Shown here piece after piece: positions 58,040-64,000 of a stretch of 64,000 nucleotides of DNA (position 1 is the first letter of the stretch; the number at the start of each line of letters is the position of its first letter). The stretch comes from Halorubrum xinjiangense (GTDB taxonomy: Archaea > Halobacteriota > Halobacteria > Halobacteriales > Haloferacaceae), in assembly GCF_900102375.1 (NCBI RefSeq), contig NZ_FNBO01000006.1:1-64000 (forward strand). Direction: 5' to 3'. A model generated the notes under the pieces. That model saw only the letters and a list, made by a program, of their open reading frames with translations, ran no database searches and was not told the DNA's origin. Position numbers and translations under genes: made by a program.

Positions 58040-59032
58040 ATGACAGACTCGGCGCTCGTCGTCGGCGGGACGCGTTTCATCGGTCGACACACGGTCGAGG
58101 AACTGCTGACACACGACTACGAGGTCGCGATATTCAACCGGGGGAACCACGAGAACCCCTTCACGGGCGACGACCGCGTGACCCACGTCGAGGGCGATCG
58201 CAAAGACGAGACCGCGTTGCGCGCCGCGAAGCTGTCGGTCGACCCGGATATCGTCATCGACTGCGTCGCCTACCAGCCGGCCGACGTGGAGACCGCGACC
58301 GAGATATTCGCCGACGTCGACGGCTACGTGTACATCTCGTCGGGCTCCAGCTACGCCGCCGAGGAGATTCCCAAGCGAGAAGGCGAGACGCCGCTGGAGC
58401 CGTGTACCGACGCGCAGGCGACCGACGACTCCGGCGCGACGTACGGCAACCGGAAGGCCGAGGGCGATCGCGCGGTGTTCGCGGCCGCCGAGGAGGGCGT
58501 CGCGGCGATGGCCGTCCGCCCGTGTATCGTCTACGGCCCGCACGACTACACGGAGCGGCTCGACTACTGGATCGACCGCGTGCTCTCGCACGACCGCGTG
58601 GTCGTCCCCGGCGACGGGCAGAACCTCTGGCACCGGGCGTACGTCGAGGACGTCGCGAGCGCGCTGCGGATCGTCGCCGAGCGCGGCGATCCGGGCGCGG
58701 CGTACAACGTCGGCGACCGGCGCGCGCTCACCCTGCGAGAGACGCTGGAGACGATCGCCGACGTCGCGGGCGTCGACTGCGAGTTCGTCACGGCGAGCGC
58801 GGACGCGCTGGCGGCCGGCGGGCTCGAACCCGACGACTTCACCCTCTACCGCGAGTACCCGCACCTGCTCGACACCTGCGCGCTCGCCGACCTCGGCTGG
58901 GAGTCGACGCCGGTCGACGAGGCGATGGAACGGACCGTCGAGGAACACCGCGAGTCGGACCGCGACGGGAGCGAGTGGGACCCCGGCCGCGAGGCCGAGG
59001 AACGCGTCATCGGCGTGAAAGAGACCCTTTAA
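58040..59032 (+). CDS. NAD-dependent epimerase/dehydratase family protein
   Basis: The 330-residue protein is an extended short-chain dehydrogenase: G-G-T-R-F-I-G (NAD motif), D-C-V-A-Y-Q-P near the cofactor, S-S-G-S-S-Y-A for the catalytic Ser/Thr, and Y-G-N-R-K as the Y-x3-K pair, followed by R-P-C-I-V-Y-G-P. The C-terminal substrate domain is complete. Sugar-nucleotide epimerase or RNA-binding atypical SDR (CSP41-like) are both possible because R-F-I-G and W-H-R-A-Y-V-E-D-V fit either. The stop TAA is followed by a GC-rich intergenic run. Confidence 0.88.
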   Translation: MTDSALVVGGTRFIGRHTVEELLTHDYEVAIFNRGNHENPFTGDDRVTHVEGDRKDETALRAAKLSVDPDIVIDCVAYQPADVETATEIFADVDGYVYISSGSSYAAEEIPKREGETPLEPCTDAQATDDSGATYGNRKAEGDRAVFAAAEEGVAAMAVRPCIVYGPHDYTERLDYWIDRVLSHDRVVVPGDGQNLWHRAYVEDVASALRIVAERGDPGAAYNVGDRRALTLRETLETIADVAGVDCEFVTASADALAAGGLEPDDFTLYREYPHLLDTCALADLGWESTPVDEAMERTVEEHRESDRDGSEWDPGREAEERVIGVKETL

Positions 59033-59065
59033 ATACAACAGTCGCGGCGGCGGGGTCGAACGACG

Positions 59066-59815
59066 TCAGTAGGCCGCGTCCCACCGCGTCGGTTTCCGGC
59101 GGTTCCCGCAGTCGCGACACTCCATCCGGTCCATGGTGTCGATCGCGATGTCCGTTCCCTCGCAGTTGCCACAGAGGTAGCCGTAGCGTCGCCCGTGGTC
59201 CGGGTCGGCGTACGCGACGTAGAACGGGGCCTGCGAGCCGCGGTCGCTCTCGTCGAACGCGACGTGGACTGCCTCGCCCTCCTCGGTCTCGTAGATCGCC
59301 TCGGAGATACCCGTGAGCCGGCCGACCTGCTTCCGGTACTCCCGCTCCGCGAACGTCTGGCCGCCGATGTCGACGTCGCGCTCGCCGGCGAGCTCGTACC
59401 CCTCGCGCTCGTAGAACGCCGTGCCCGCCTCGTTGTCGGCGAGCACGCGCGCCTCGATGCGGTCGACGTCGGCCGACCGGAGCGCGGACTCGACGCGTTC
59501 GAGGAGGGCGGAGCCGATGCCCGACTCCCGGTGGTCCGGGTGGACGTGGAGCCAGTCGATCTCGCCGACGCGCTCGCGGCGGCCGACGACGTAGCTCTCC
59601 GCGAAGCCGACGACGACGCCGTCGACGACGGCGACCGGGAACACCGCGTCGTCGTCGTCGACGTCGTCGCCGAGGTCGCCGGCGTCGTACCACTCCTCGA
59701 CGGCCTCGTCCAACAGCTCCTCGTCGACGGCGTGTCCGTACGACGCCACGAGCGATTCGCGGGCGACCGACCGGACCGCGTCGACGTCTTCGGCGGTTGC
59801 GGCACGTAGGTCCAT
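59066..59815 (-). CDS. GNAT acetyltransferase with C-terminal zinc ribbon
   Basis: The 249-residue protein has an N-terminal GNAT domain (about 1-165) with the acetyl-CoA loop H-P-D-H-R-E-S-G-I-G-S-A-L and F-Y-E-R-E-G-Y-E near the end. The final 70 residues form a separate module with C-G-N-C-E-G and C-R-D-C-G-N, a four-cysteine zinc ribbon. Combination of an acetyltransferase with a ribbon suggests a protein or RNA substrate (inference). Start at 59815 is the residue where similarity begins; the frame is open to 59872. Confidence 0.87.
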   Translation of the reverse strand: MDLRAATAEDVDAVRSVARESLVASYGHAVDEELLDEAVEEWYDAGDLGDDVDDDDAVFPVAVVDGVVVGFAESYVVGRRERVGEIDWLHVHPDHRESGIGSALLERVESALRSADVDRIEARVLADNEAGTAFYEREGYELAGERDVDIGGQTFAEREYRKQVGRLTGISEAIYETEEGEAVHVAFDESDRGSQAPFYVAYADPDHGRRYGYLCGNCEGTDIAIDTMDRMECRDCGNRRKPTRWDAAY

Positions 59816-59902
59816 GTGGGCAGATATCACTCCGACTACTAAAAACTCGGTCGGGATTTCCACCGCGCGCAACGGGCGTCGGCTCCGGGTTCGTCTCCGT
59901 CC

Positions 59903-60562
59903 TCACACCGTCCACGTCTCCCGGGTGTAACACATCTCCCAGAACGCGTGTTCGAGGCGGGCACTCCGGAGGAACGCCGCCCGCATGGCGTCGCGCTCGC
60001 CCGGGTACGCCTCCCCGTACCGGTCCACGAGGTCGCGCATCCACGCGACCGTCTCGCGGAACGCGTCGCTCGTGTACTTCTCGATGAACGGGGTGTACCG
60101 GTGGTCCGCCGTCGCGAGCGCCGCCATGTGGTCGGCGACGTCGAGGTAGCCCTGTCCGCAGGGGTAGACGGCGGCCGCGATCTCCGCGACGGAGCCCTCG
60201 TGGGCCGTCCGGACGAGGAAGTCGGTGTACGCGGCGCAGGTCGGCGCCTTCTCGACGGCCTCCAGGTCCGCGGGCGAGAGCCCGTAGTCGGCGGCGAACG
60301 ACCGGTGGAGGTCCATCTCGTCGGCGAGCGTGCCGTGCGCGGTTCCGATGAGCCGCCGCGTCGTCTCCTCGTCGTCGGCCTTCGTCCCCGCGACCGCGAA
60401 GACGCGCGCGTAATCGAGCAGGTACCGGTAGTCCTGTTTCACCCAGTGACGGAACGCCGCCTCGTCGAGGGTGCCGTCCGCGAGTTCGACGACGAACGGG
60501 TGCTCCTTCTGTGCGTCCCATACCTCCGATCCGGCTTCGAGGAGACGGTCGCTGAATCCCAT
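59903..60562 (-). CDS. tenA: TenA-family aminopyrimidine aminohydrolase (thiaminase II)
   Basis: The 219-residue all-helical protein fits TenA: D-Y-R-Y-L-L-D-Y near residue 45, the catalytic-cysteine segment Y-P-C-G-Q-G-Y with Cys135, and the terminal E-H-A-F-W-E-M. TenA hydrolyses degraded thiamin pyrimidines to salvage HMP. An AT-rich promoter region lies just upstream: TTAGTTATATCC about 30 bases before the start. No thi gene is adjacent and no TPP riboswitch was recognised. Confidence 0.92.
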   Translation of the reverse strand: MGFSDRLLEAGSEVWDAQKEHPFVVELADGTLDEAAFRHWVKQDYRYLLDYARVFAVAGTKADDEETTRRLIGTAHGTLADEMDLHRSFAADYGLSPADLEAVEKAPTCAAYTDFLVRTAHEGSVAEIAAAVYPCGQGYLDVADHMAALATADHRYTPFIEKYTSDAFRETVAWMRDLVDRYGEAYPGERDAMRAAFLRSARLEHAFWEMCYTRETWTV

Positions 60563-60723
60563 CTCGTCTGCCGCTCGTTCCGCGCCCGGATATAACTAAC
60601 TAATATCACCTAGTAATACACCGGTGGCGAGCCGGCGGCCCAGGGACGAACGTCAAACAGGAGGAAGCGGGGTCGCAGTGGCGGTGGCGCGCCGCGGAAA
60701 AGCGGCCGGAGAAACGCGGGTCG

Positions 60724-60999
60724 CTACGAGATGGAGTACGTCGCGGCCGCCATCAGCAGCATGGTGAGCGCGAGCGCGAGCCCCATCAGGTAGGTCAAAG
60801 AGCGGTTCTCCCACCGGAGGTGCTGGAAGTACGCGACGATGAGCAGGGTCTTGACCGTCGCGATCACCAGCGTGCCGCCGAGCGCCTGCGCGTACGTGAA
60901 CTCGACGATGGTCGACTCGAAGAGGAGGAAGTTCAGCGTCGCCGCTGCGAGAAGGGCGACGTATATCGCCGTATACAGCTTTACGGAGTCGTGCGCCAT
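60724..60999 (-). CDS. Cytochrome c oxidase subunit IV-like protein
   Basis: The 91-residue protein has three transmembrane helices (about 8-25, 35-55, 66-88) with Y-F-Q-H-L-R-W-E between helices 2 and 3, the layout of caa3-type subunit IV (CoxD/CyoD-like). It likely stabilises the COX1-COX3 fusion, although it lies 3.5 kb away on the other strand. Start at 60999 is 20-28 bases after a CTTTAAGC element; an upstream GTG at 61011 is possible. Identification rests on topology and the short loop motif. Confidence 0.85.
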   Translation of the reverse strand: MAHDSVKLYTAIYVALLAAATLNFLLFESTIVEFTYAQALGGTLVIATVKTLLIVAYFQHLRWENRSLTYLMGLALALTMLLMAAATYSIS

Positions 61000-61156
61000 C
61001 TTACCTCCCACTTCGTCCCGGCGCTTAAAGAATTAACCATCCGGAACCCCCCGTCGTCAACACCGAACGGACCGGAAGCGGGGTTCGGATCCCGAAACGC
61101 ATATCCGCGCGACGGCCGCAGTCGCTTTCAGTCGCAGCACGCGACGGGTACCTTCC

Positions 61157-61690
61157 GTGACTCCGCTCGAACCGACGGACGACCTGCTCGAATCGCTGTA
61201 CGTCGTCAACAAGGTCGCCAAGCAGTTCGCCGACGAGGCCACCGCTGCCTACGAGCGCGGCGACGTCACCGAGAGCAACGTGCGTTCGGCGCGGAAGGAC
61301 GCCCTCTACCGGCTCAAGACCGCCGTCCTCTCGCGGGTCGTCGCGTACGACGCCGACGGCGTCACCGGCGAGTACCACGCCATCAACGGCGACGTCTGGC
61401 TGTTCCTCACGGTCGGCGACTGGCACTTCCACCAGCCGCCGCACGCGATCGGCGGCGAGCTCACCGACGCGATCGCGATCTCGAACTCGCGGGCGAACCC
61501 GATCGACGCCCCCTACGAACGCGATTCCGCCGTGAAGCGCTCGGACCGCACGCTCGAGGAGGCGCTGTCGCGGCTCGCCGAGATCGGCGCCAACGCTAAC
61601 GACCACCTCGCGCGGCCGACGGTCACCAGCGAACACGACCGGATCGTCGACGTCCGGTGGTCGTTCCTCTCGTCGGTACCCCGAGACTGA
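61157..61690 (+). CDS. Conserved haloarchaeal hypothetical protein
   Basis: The 177-residue GTG-started protein has an N-terminal helical half (D-D-L-L-E-S-L-Y-V-V-N-K-V-A-K-Q-F-A-D-E, then R-K-D-A-L-Y-R-L-K) and a beta-rich half with G-D-V-W-L-F-L-T-V-G-D-W-H-F-H-Q-P. The His-Pro cluster H-F-H-Q-P-P-H could bind metal. No family is recognised. It lies at the edge where sequence composition changes to the less GC-rich right-hand stretch, and its antisense strand carries a long open frame that is rejected as coding. Confidence 0.65.
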   Translation: MTPLEPTDDLLESLYVVNKVAKQFADEATAAYERGDVTESNVRSARKDALYRLKTAVLSRVVAYDADGVTGEYHAINGDVWLFLTVGDWHFHQPPHAIGGELTDAIAISNSRANPIDAPYERDSAVKRSDRTLEEALSRLAEIGANANDHLARPTVTSEHDRIVDVRWSFLSSVPRD

Positions 61691-62065
61691 GACGGCCGCG
61701 CCGAGGGCGAACCCAACGCCGACGAGCGCGACGACGCCGGCCGTGGAGAGGGGTTGTCCGTCGTAGATGGTAAACTCCGGAACCGCGAGTGGTGCCGGCG
61801 CGAGCGCGAGAGCTGCTCCCAGCGGGATGAGCAACAGGGCGGCCAACGCGAGGAGATACCGGCGACCGCCCGACGCTATCGGCGCAGTCAGCCGGACCTT
61901 CCGCCACCAGCCCAGCCAGGCGACCAAGCCGACGACGAGTGCGACGAACAGCCAGCTGACGACGACACGGATACCGATGACGGAGAGACCGGGCGCCAGC
62001 GTCTCGACCGTGGGCCTGGCGAGCACGCCGAACGCCAGCATCGCCGCGAGAACACCGACGTACAA
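61691..62065 (-). pseudogene. Truncated polytopic membrane protein (CPBP-like N-terminal remnant)
   Basis: From 62065 the minus strand encodes M-Y-V-G-V-L-A-A-M-L and three or four hydrophobic helices (A-P-G-L-S-V-I-G-I-R-V-V-V, Y-L-L-A-L-A-A-L-L-L-I-P, V-V-A-L-V-G-V-G-F-A-L) to about residue 110, then runs as an unrelated antisense frame through the neighbouring gene. No E-E-x-x-F-R-G catalytic segment appears. I read this as the 5' part of a membrane protein gene, possibly CPBP protease, cut at about 61690. The open continuation to 61025 is antisense overlap and not counted. Confidence 0.5.
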
Positions 62066-62108
62066 CTGCCCCGGGCACGATTGGAAATACCTCGGTTTTA
62101 TCTCCCGA

Positions 62109-62882
62109 TCACGCTCCGAGCGCGGCGAGCAGCGCCAAGCTGAAACTGATCGCGTTGATCAGGCTGTGAATTACGATGACCACGACGAGGTTTCGCGTGC
62201 GCTCGTAGATCGCACCGAGGACGACCGATCCGGCGGCGATGCTCAGGAGGGCGAAGAAAACGCCCAGCGAGAGGAGATCCGATCCGCCGATCCAGTAGCT
62301 CGGAACGTGTCCCAGCGCGAAGCCGACGGAAACGATGGCGATGGCCGCTACCGGCCCCATTTGTTCGCGGAGTCGGCCCTGAACGATCCCCCGGTAGAAG
62401 TACTCCTCGATGGGGCCGATGATGAACAGCGCGCCAACGATCGCTAGGCCGTAGATTAAAACCGGCCGTTCAGCGGCCGCAGCGGCACTGAAGTTGGTTG
62501 GTGGTACTACATTGAGTACCTGCATCCCGACGCCGATCAGGATCGCGGCGACGAACGAGATGGCGATACCCGCGACGACCCAGCCGCCCTCGCGCAACGT
62601 CGGGAGCCGTCGCGGCACGTGGACGGTAACCGGTCGGAGGCGGTGGTACGCAACGCCGATCAGGCCGATCGCTATCGTCGCGAGGAGACCTCCGCCGACA
62701 AACGTGACCGCGAGGTCTCCACCGTACCCGAACTGCGCCTGTACGAGCTTGAAGCCCTCAACGATCGCTAACGGGGGAATAGCTGCGGCAAACAGTAGCC
62801 CGAGAGCGACGAGAATCGCCCGTCGGGGGCTATCGATACCGCGGGACTGTGCGTCTGCCTGACTGTGGATAGTAGTGGACAT
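62109..62882 (-). CDS. CPBP-family intramembrane metalloprotease (Rce1-like)
   Basis: The 257-residue protein has eight or so transmembrane helices and the CPBP catalytic motifs: I-E-E-Y-F-Y-R-G (E-E-x3-R), F-A-L-G-H-V (His) and V-I-H-S-L-I-N-A (His/Asn). Related eukaryotic Rce1 removes the AAX tail of prenylated proteins; prokaryotic members have diverse or unknown substrates and often occur with small membrane peptides or ABC transporters. GC3 is lower than in core genes. The promoter candidate is about 100 bases upstream (TATTTAAG, 62982-62989). Confidence 0.88.
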   Translation of the reverse strand: MSTTIHSQADAQSRGIDSPRRAILVALGLLFAAAIPPLAIVEGFKLVQAQFGYGGDLAVTFVGGGLLATIAIGLIGVAYHRLRPVTVHVPRRLPTLREGGWVVAGIAISFVAAILIGVGMQVLNVVPPTNFSAAAAAERPVLIYGLAIVGALFIIGPIEEYFYRGIVQGRLREQMGPVAAIAIVSVGFALGHVPSYWIGGSDLLSLGVFFALLSIAAGSVVLGAIYERTRNLVVVIVIHSLINAISFSLALLAALGA

Positions 62883-62954
62883 GAGGAACGCAGCGAAGAG
62901 ACGCGACGCTTCTGTTTCGCTTGCTTCTGACTATGTGAGTATCAGTAGTGAAGC

Positions 62955-62967
62955 GGTACGCCGTACC
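62955..62967. promoter_or_regulatory. Perfect palindrome near the CPBP transcription start
   Basis: GGTACG-C-CGTACC (13 bases) sits about 20-25 bases after the TATA-like TATTTAAG on the minus strand, where transcription of the CPBP gene should begin, leaving a leader of about 75 bases. It is a candidate operator. The rest of the 62883-63152 gap holds no supportable gene. Confidence 0.35.
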
Positions 62968-63152
62968 AGTCCGTGTCTTAAATACGTCAATCGTGATCTG
63001 GAACTCACGACGGTGCGACCAGACCGCGGAATCGTGTCGCTTCGACTCGTACTTTTGAAACTATCCGAGATTACCGCGCGTTTCAGAGAAGTCACGCCTC
63101 GCTTTTCCGGTAGTGAATCGCTCAGTACAGGGGATGTGGTCAGCAGCGAACA

Positions 63153-63335
63153 TCAAGCCGAGCCAGTTTGCCAACCGATGAACTTCTCGAATCCATACGT
63201 GAATCCAAGGAAGATAACGGCGAACACGAACCAACGAAATACGTCGAACGTGCCCGTGAAGGCGAGGACGTTGAAAATGTACGACAACGACGCCCCGACA
63301 AACGCGGCCACGTAGAGGTTGCGCCGGAGATTCAT
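63153..63335 (-). CDS. Small two-helix membrane protein
   Basis: A 60-residue protein with helices at about 6-26 and 34-54, a basic N terminus (M-N-L-R-R-N), and ending W-Q-T-G-S-A. A GTG at 63344 would add three residues. Third positions are mixed rather than GC-rich, as in the adjacent CPBP gene. No family is recognised. It could be a partner or substrate of the nearby protease, which is speculation based on position. Confidence 0.55.
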   Translation of the reverse strand: MNLRRNLYVAAFVGASLSYIFNVLAFTGTFDVFRWFVFAVIFLGFTYGFEKFIGWQTGSA

Positions 63336-63436
63336 AGAGAACACTCAACCGAATTCGCGTTAACTCTTTTCACAGTCAAGCTTAACCCCTCTCTCAGATC
63401 AATCCCGTCTCACAACGCCGAAAGCATCAATTACAA

Positions 63437-63462
63437 CCGGCTTCAGCCGGAGGGGGATGTCA
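63437..63462. mobile_element. IS200/IS605-type terminal hairpin (relic)
   Basis: CCGGC-TTCA-GCCGG forms a hairpin followed by AGGGGGATGTCA, a context typical of the right ends of haloarchaeal IS200/IS605 (IS1341-type) elements. No transposase or TnpB frame is in the surrounding 63345-63542 gap, where I see nothing else, so it is a solo end or a decayed element. Confidence 0.4.
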
Positions 63463-63542
63463 ATCTACGCTAATCGGCGGGTCACGGAACCGGGACGCCA
63501 TCTGGGCAGCGCGAATACGAGAGTGAAAGCAGGCCGATCCGA

Positions 63543-64000
63543 TCAGAGGTCTGCGGCGGCGAAGCTGCGGTAGCCGAGCGCCAGCGGAACGACGAGCCAG
63601 AGCACAAGCACGGCGACGCTGGCCCATCCCGTGAGGTAGAACGGAACCGGGCCGTCCAGCATTCCGCCGAGGGTCAGGGCTGCCGCGGTACCGTCACCGA
63701 GGAACCATCCGAGGGCGTTCTGGTAGGCGGCCGACGGCGTGACGACGTTGAGGAACGCGTACCAGCCCGGTACCGTCTCGAGTCCGCCGAAAGAGAACCC
63801 GTTCACGACGAACATGACCGCCGGAGCCAGGAGATCGCCGAGGAACTCGAGCAGGATGAACACGCCGACCCCGAACGCCATCGCCCGCCCGCCGCTCCCG
63901 GTCGTCGCGGAGACGGCGACCATGATCCCCACGTACACGAGGGCAAACAGGAGCGTAACCGCGGCGAAGATCGCGTAGTCGACCGGCGAGAACGTCGGGA
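63543..64000 (-). CDS. ABC-2-type transporter permease, 5' end outside the window
   Basis: The frame runs off the right edge; the visible 151 residues begin P-T-F-S-P-V-D-Y-A-I-F-A-A-V-T and contain five hydrophobic stretches, with G-V-G-V-F-I-L-L-E-F and W-A-S-V-A-V-L-V-L-W-L-V-V-P-L-A-L-G-Y, and end with F-A-A-A-D-L. The pattern matches the NosY/ABC-2 permeases encoded beside oxidase and heme-synthesis genes in haloarchaea. The partner ATPase would be expected just outside the window. Partial gene, so function is tentative. Confidence 0.75.
   Translation of the reverse strand, partial: PTFSPVDYAIFAAVTLLFALVYVGIMVAVSATTGSGGRAMAFGVGVFILLEFLGDLLAPAVMFVVNGFSFGGLETVPGWYAFLNVVTPSAAYQNALGWFLGDGTAAALTLGGMLDGPVPFYLTGWASVAVLVLWLVVPLALGYRSFAAADL

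Noticed and set aside
60563-60723. A TPP riboswitch upstream of tenA
   Set aside because: The gap is AT-rich with promoter-like runs but lacks the conserved THI-box bases; archaeal thiamin control here may be by a protein.
61025-62065. A 346-codon minus-strand frame as one intact protein
   Set aside because: Only the first 110 residues or so look like a protein (membrane helices); the remainder is antisense to the gene at 61157-61690, so I annotate a truncated remnant instead.
62875-63315. A 146-codon plus-strand ORF across the CPBP promoter and antisense to the small membrane gene
   Set aside because: No domain or hydrophobic pattern, no promoter, and it overlaps a better-supported membrane gene on the other strand.

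Overview
The window comes from a halophilic archaeon (haloarchaeon), most probably close to Halorubrum or another member of the Haloferacales; the genus is an inference. The support is very high GC with strong GC3 bias, acidic proteins, promoters with a TATA element about 25-30 bases before ATG/GTG starts (leaderless transcripts), Tat lipoproteins, short haloarchaea-restricted proteins, archaeal translation genes (diphthamide synthesis, aIF2 beta), an A1:U72 initiator tRNA, and a tRNA-Trp gene with the typical haloarchaeal box C/D intron. Most of it is chromosomal core sequence with about 70 protein genes and two tRNA genes.

Layout. 1-11 kb: an insertion-sequence end relic, a MaoC protein, a CYTH protein, an FKBP-type isomerase, a MinD-like ATPase beside a P-loop-defective RecA/KaiC-like protein, YlbF, an esterase, dph2, a ribbon-helix-helix regulator with a small membrane protein, a MetE-like enzyme, a histidine kinase, LOG and HAD proteins. 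11-24 kb: an XPD/Rad3-type helicase, an M24-fold protein that lacks metal ligands, aIF2 beta with the initiator tRNA upstream, an acyl-CoA synthetase, a Tat DsbA-like lipoprotein, an MFS carrier, TyrA, an Rsm22-like methyltransferase and HMCES/YedK. 24-31 kb: a membrane alpha/beta hydrolase, GDPD, a DEDDy exonuclease, a bactofilin-like cytoskeletal protein with an acidic tail, three mini-proteins and a PQQ-type propeller lipoprotein.

31.4-34.4 kb is an accessory spot: an AT-rich stretch with one atypical small gene ends at tRNA-Trp, and a palindrome built from the tRNA-Trp 3' end lies beside it. 34.4-48.6 kb holds guaB, a HalX response regulator, a Ski2-like helicase, a squalene-synthase-like enzyme, an acyl-CoA dehydrogenase, a PH-domain gene pair, glutamate dehydrogenase, a DUF2071 protein, a CDF transporter and an HD-domain protein. 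47.9-53.1 kb looks like one functional unit: a TetR regulator, a palindromic operator in the divergent promoter, a CARDB/S-layer-like surface protein and an RND/MMPL exporter, with two tiny ORFs overlapping the starts of the two structural genes.

53.1-64 kb is a terminal oxidase neighbourhood: coxB overlaps a COX1-COX3 fusion, a subunit-IV-like gene lies 3.5 kb away, and a cut-off ABC-2 permease at the right edge may belong to the usual oxidase/heme cluster. The stretch 61.7-63.5 kb looks inserted or degraded: a truncated membrane-protein remnant, an intact CPBP protease, a small membrane protein and a second IS200/IS605-like end. Tandem repeats with no coding role occur at 34.2, 36.7 and 53.8 kb. 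The observations best supported by sequence alone are the tRNA-Trp intron, whose two guides point exactly at C34 and U39, and the tRNA-Trp-derived palindrome next to it.
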